Shown piece by piece: positions 5,749-7,857 of a stretch of 7,857 bases of DNA. How positions within the stretch are numbered: the stretch's first letter is position 1; each line of letters starts with the position of its first letter. Location of the stretch: positions 1-7,857 of the forward strand of contig JAUIKX010000159.1 in NCBI GenBank assembly GCA_030430515.1, written 5' to 3'. The position numbers and the translations under genes were made by a program. This stretch comes from Gammaproteobacteria bacterium. GTDB lineage: Bacteria; Pseudomonadota; Gammaproteobacteria; Pseudomonadales; Azotimanducaceae. The notes below the pieces were generated by a model. That model worked only from the letters and a program-made list of their open reading frames with translations, ran no database searches and was not told the DNA's origin.

Positions 5749-7641
5749 TCAGTCGATGGTGGCCTGATCGCCTTTCGCTTCCAGCCAGGCACGACGGTCT
5801 GCCGAGCGTTTCTTGGCGAGCAGCATGTCCATCACCTCGTCGTTCTTACGGTCACCTTCCAGCGTCAGACGTACCAGTCGGCGGGTATCGGGGTCCATCG
5901 TGGTCTCACGCAGCTGCAGCGGGTTCATCTCGCCAAGGCCCTTGAAGCGTTGCACTACCACTTTGCCCTGTTTCTTCTCGGCGGCGATGCGATCGAGCAC
6001 TCCCTCCTTCTCTGATTCATCGAGCGCGTAGAACACTTCCTTGCCGACATCGATGCGGAACAGAGGCGGCATGGCGATAAAAACGTGCCCTGCCTGCACC
6101 AGCGGCCTGAAGTGTTTGACGAAGAGCGCACACAGGAGCGTGGCGATGTGCGCGCCGTCCGAGTCGGCATCCGCAAGAATACAGATCTTGTCGTAGCGCA
6201 ATCCATCCAGGTTCTCGGACCCAGGGTCAACTCCGACAGCGATGGAAATATCGTGTACTTCCTGGGACGCCAGAACCTGCTCCGACGACACTTCCCAGGT
6301 ATTCAGGATCTTACCTCGTAGCGGCATGATCGCCTGAAACTCCCGGTCGCGCGCTTGTTTGGCGCTACCGCCGGCTGAGTCGCCTTCCACCAGAAACAGC
6401 TCTGCCCGCGACGCGTCCTGACCGGCACAGTCGGCAAGCTTGCCGGGCAGGGCGGGGCCTGCCGTGACTTTCTTGCGCGCAACTTTCTTCGCCGCCTGCA
6501 CCCGACGCTGAGCATTGGAGATGGCAATCTCAGCGATCCGCTCTCCTTCCTGAGGGTGTTCGTTCAGCCACAGGCTGAAGGCATCTTTGGCGACGCCGCC
6601 GACAAATACCGCCGACTGGCGGGAAGAGAGTTTTTCTTTGGTCTGCCCGGCAAACTGCGGGTCAGCCATTTTCGCCGACAGCACGTAAGCGCACTGCGCC
6701 CACAGATCGTCCCCTGTCAGCTTCACGCCCCGGGGTAGAAGATCGCGGAACTCGCAGAATTCCTTGAGCGCCTCGTTGAGCCCGGAACGCAGCCCGTTGA
6801 CGTGCGTACCGCCCTGCGCTGTGGGAATCAGATTGACGTAGGACTCGGTCACCAGCTCGCCTTCCGTCACCCATGTGAGCGCCCAGTCCACCGCCTCGGC
6901 GTTACCGGACGAGCTGTGCATGAACAGCTCCGACGGCACGCATTCCTGCCCTTCGAGCGCGCCGGTCAGATAACCCTTGAGGCCGTCCTCGAAGCACCAC
7001 TCGACATCTTCCTCTTCCTTGCCTTCAACAGACAGAGCAATGCGCAGCCCGGAGCAGAGTACCGCCTTGGCCCGCAGCAGATGCTTCAACCGAGCGACGG
7101 CGATGTTGGGGCTGTCGAAATAAGACGCGTCAGGTTTGAACCAGACCCGCGTGCCGGTATTGCGCTTGCCGACGGTATCCACGACTTCGAGCTTACTTTT
7201 GGGCTCACCTGCTTTGTAGGTCTGACGGTGCACCTTACCGTCCCGCTTCACTTCCACCTCGAGGGTTTCTGATAGCGCGTTGACCACCGATACACCAACA
7301 CCGTGCAGGCCGCCGGAAAAGTTGTAGTTGTTGTTGTCGAACTTACCGCCGGAGTGCAGGCGGGTCAGGATGAGTTCCACGCCCGGTACTTTGTGCTCGG
7401 GATGGATGTCCACGGGCATACCACGCCCGTCGTCCACCACTTCTACCGCGCCGTCTTTGAATAGCCGCACTTCGATGTTGTGCGCGAAGCCCGCCAGCGC
7501 CTCGTCGACACTGTTGTCCACCACCTCCTGCACGAGATGGTTGGGACGGGTGGTATCGGTATACATGCCCGGGCGCCGACGTACGGGCTCCAAGCCGGAA
7601 AGGACCTGCAGCGACTCTGCAGAGTAATTGGCTTCAGCCAT
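5749..7641 (-). CDS. parE: DNA topoisomerase IV subunit B ParE
   Basis: The 630-residue product is the ATPase subunit of topoisomerase IV, the same length as E. coli ParE. The GHKL ATP-binding region shows EVVDNSVDEAL (39-49, with catalytic E39 and magnesium-binding N43), DDGRGMPVDIHPE (70-82) and GGLHGVGVSVVNALS (110-124). The transducer region has QGGTHVNGLR (276-285) and QTKEKLSSRQ (333-342). The Toprim domain has LFLVEGDSAGGSAKQARDRE (415-434), PLRGKILNTWEV (440-451), ADADSDG (490-496, metal-binding D491 and D493) and FKGLGEMNPLQLRETTMDP (566-584). NTWEVSSEQVL matches the sensitive-type sequence in the quinolone region of ParE. The start ATG 7639-7641 gives an N-terminus that aligns with E. 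coli ParE from its first residues. No good ribosome site is close; AGGGG lies about 13 bases upstream. It follows cpdA by 21 bases and precedes parC by 16, so co-transcription is likely. Confidence 0.98.
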   Translation of the reverse strand: MAEANYSAESLQVLSGLEPVRRRPGMYTDTTRPNHLVQEVVDNSVDEALAGFAHNIEVRLFKDGAVEVVDDGRGMPVDIHPEHKVPGVELILTRLHSGGKFDNNNYNFSGGLHGVGVSVVNALSETLEVEVKRDGKVHRQTYKAGEPKSKLEVVDTVGKRNTGTRVWFKPDASYFDSPNIAVARLKHLLRAKAVLCSGLRIALSVEGKEEEDVEWCFEDGLKGYLTGALEGQECVPSELFMHSSSGNAEAVDWALTWVTEGELVTESYVNLIPTAQGGTHVNGLRSGLNEALKEFCEFRDLLPRGVKLTGDDLWAQCAYVLSAKMADPQFAGQTKEKLSSRQSAVFVGGVAKDAFSLWLNEHPQEGERIAEIAISNAQRRVQAAKKVARKKVTAGPALPGKLADCAGQDASRAELFLVEGDSAGGSAKQARDREFQAIMPLRGKILNTWEVSSEQVLASQEVHDISIAVGVDPGSENLDGLRYDKICILADADSDGAHIATLLCALFVKHFRPLVQAGHVFIAMPPLFRIDVGKEVFYALDESEKEGVLDRIAAEKKQGKVVVQRFKGLGEMNPLQLRETTMDPDTRRLVRLTLEGDRKNDEVMDMLLAKKRSADRRAWLEAKGDQATID

Positions 7642-7662
7642 GGATGAAGAGAAACCCCTGTG

Positions 7663-7857
7663 TTAATCCGTTTTTGTTTGTCCGGGAAGAACCGGATTCA
7701 AGGTCAGTCCGCTTACGCGGCCAACGCTGGAAACCACCCGGCCGTCTTCGTGAAGCTCGAGCCGCCGCCATCCGGGAGGCAGGCTGTTGAGCGTCGGCTT
7801 CGAGGTGCCGGGTTCGAACTGAAAGCAGGTGGAAGGCGCGCCGAAGAACCACGTGTT
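7663..7857 (-). CDS. cpdA: 3',5'-cyclic-AMP phosphodiesterase CpdA, C-terminal 64 residues (5' end outside window)
   Basis: The minus strand is open from the window edge to TAA at 7665-7663. The fragment reads FFGAPSTCFQFEP, then LPPGWRRLELHEDGRVVSSV. This matches the end of CpdA/Icc-type metallophosphoesterases, where E. coli CpdA has ATPATCVQFKP and APGWRTLELHADG. Full-length CpdA is a cytoplasmic enzyme that hydrolyses cAMP to AMP and so limits Crp/Vfr signalling; its metal-binding motifs would lie beyond the window. The stop is 21 bases before the parE start, and in E. coli and Pseudomonas cpdA also lies close upstream of parE. No yqiA-type esterase gene separates the two here. An overlapping minus frame at 7634-7852 (72 codons) has no recognisable similarity and is a shadow of this gene. 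Confidence 0.9.
   Translation of the reverse strand, partial: NTWFFGAPSTCFQFEPGTSKPTLNSLPPGWRRLELHEDGRVVSSVGRVSGLTLNPVLPGQTKTD

Noticed and set aside
5733..5792. Upstream ATG at 5792 extending ParC by 20 residues into parE
   Set aside because: The added residues do not resemble ParC N-termini, while ATG 5732 gives a normal length and alignment.
7681..7696. Inverted repeat TCCGG-6-CCGGA followed on the minus strand by an A-rich stretch, upstream of parE
   Set aside because: The stem is only five pairs, lies in cpdA coding sequence and is followed by A instead of T on the transcribed sense, so it is not a terminator; probably chance.
7634..7852. 72-codon minus-strand frame spanning the cpdA end and parE start
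   Set aside because: It is out of frame with both cpdA and parE and is arginine-rich, as expected of a shifted high-GC frame; the real cpdA frame is open through the same bases.
1..7857. CRISPR array, insertion sequence, phage or defence-type island
   Set aside because: No spaced direct repeats, transposase, integrase or terminal inverted repeats are seen, and every stretch is accounted for by housekeeping or regulatory genes.

Overview
The window reads as ordinary chromosomal, high-GC gammaproteobacterial DNA. Gene content and order (FimX-like regulator, serB, parC, parE, cpdA) resemble the Pseudomonas aeruginosa neighbourhood fimX (PA4959), serB (PA4960), parC (PA4964), parE (PA4967), cpdA (PA4969), as I recall it. 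This suggests a relative within or near the Pseudomonadales; genus cannot be fixed from the sequence alone. I see no mobile element, CRISPR array, rRNA or tRNA gene.

Layout. Bases 1-1134 (+) hold the C-terminal part of a GGDEF-EAL protein with decayed catalytic motifs, best matched to the c-di-GMP receptor FimX. It converges on serB (1156-2385, -), the phosphoserine phosphatase of serine biosynthesis. serB diverges from a membrane-protein gene of the AhpA/YtjB (Smp) family (2410-3519, +). Only 24 bases separate the two start codons, both apparently TTG. The YtjB-like gene then runs 31 bases into the 3' end of parC (3489-5732, -). parC lies 16 bases behind parE (5749-7641, -), which lies 21 bases behind the truncated 3' end of cpdA (7663-7857, -). 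cpdA, parE and parC therefore look like one operon read right to left.

Roles. ParC and ParE form topoisomerase IV, the decatenase that separates daughter chromosomes. SerB makes serine. CpdA degrades cAMP, and the FimX-like protein probably senses c-di-GMP to control type IV pili. The YtjB-like protein has two membrane segments and an extended cytoplasmic region that looks like a degenerate class III nucleotide cyclase domain.

No novel multi-gene system is evident. The points most worth a second look are the cyclase-like tail of the YtjB-like protein, the compact serB/ytjB divergent start region with apparently face-to-face overlapping promoters, and the convergent coding overlap between that gene and parC. 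The window is almost completely coding; no gap exceeds 25 bases.
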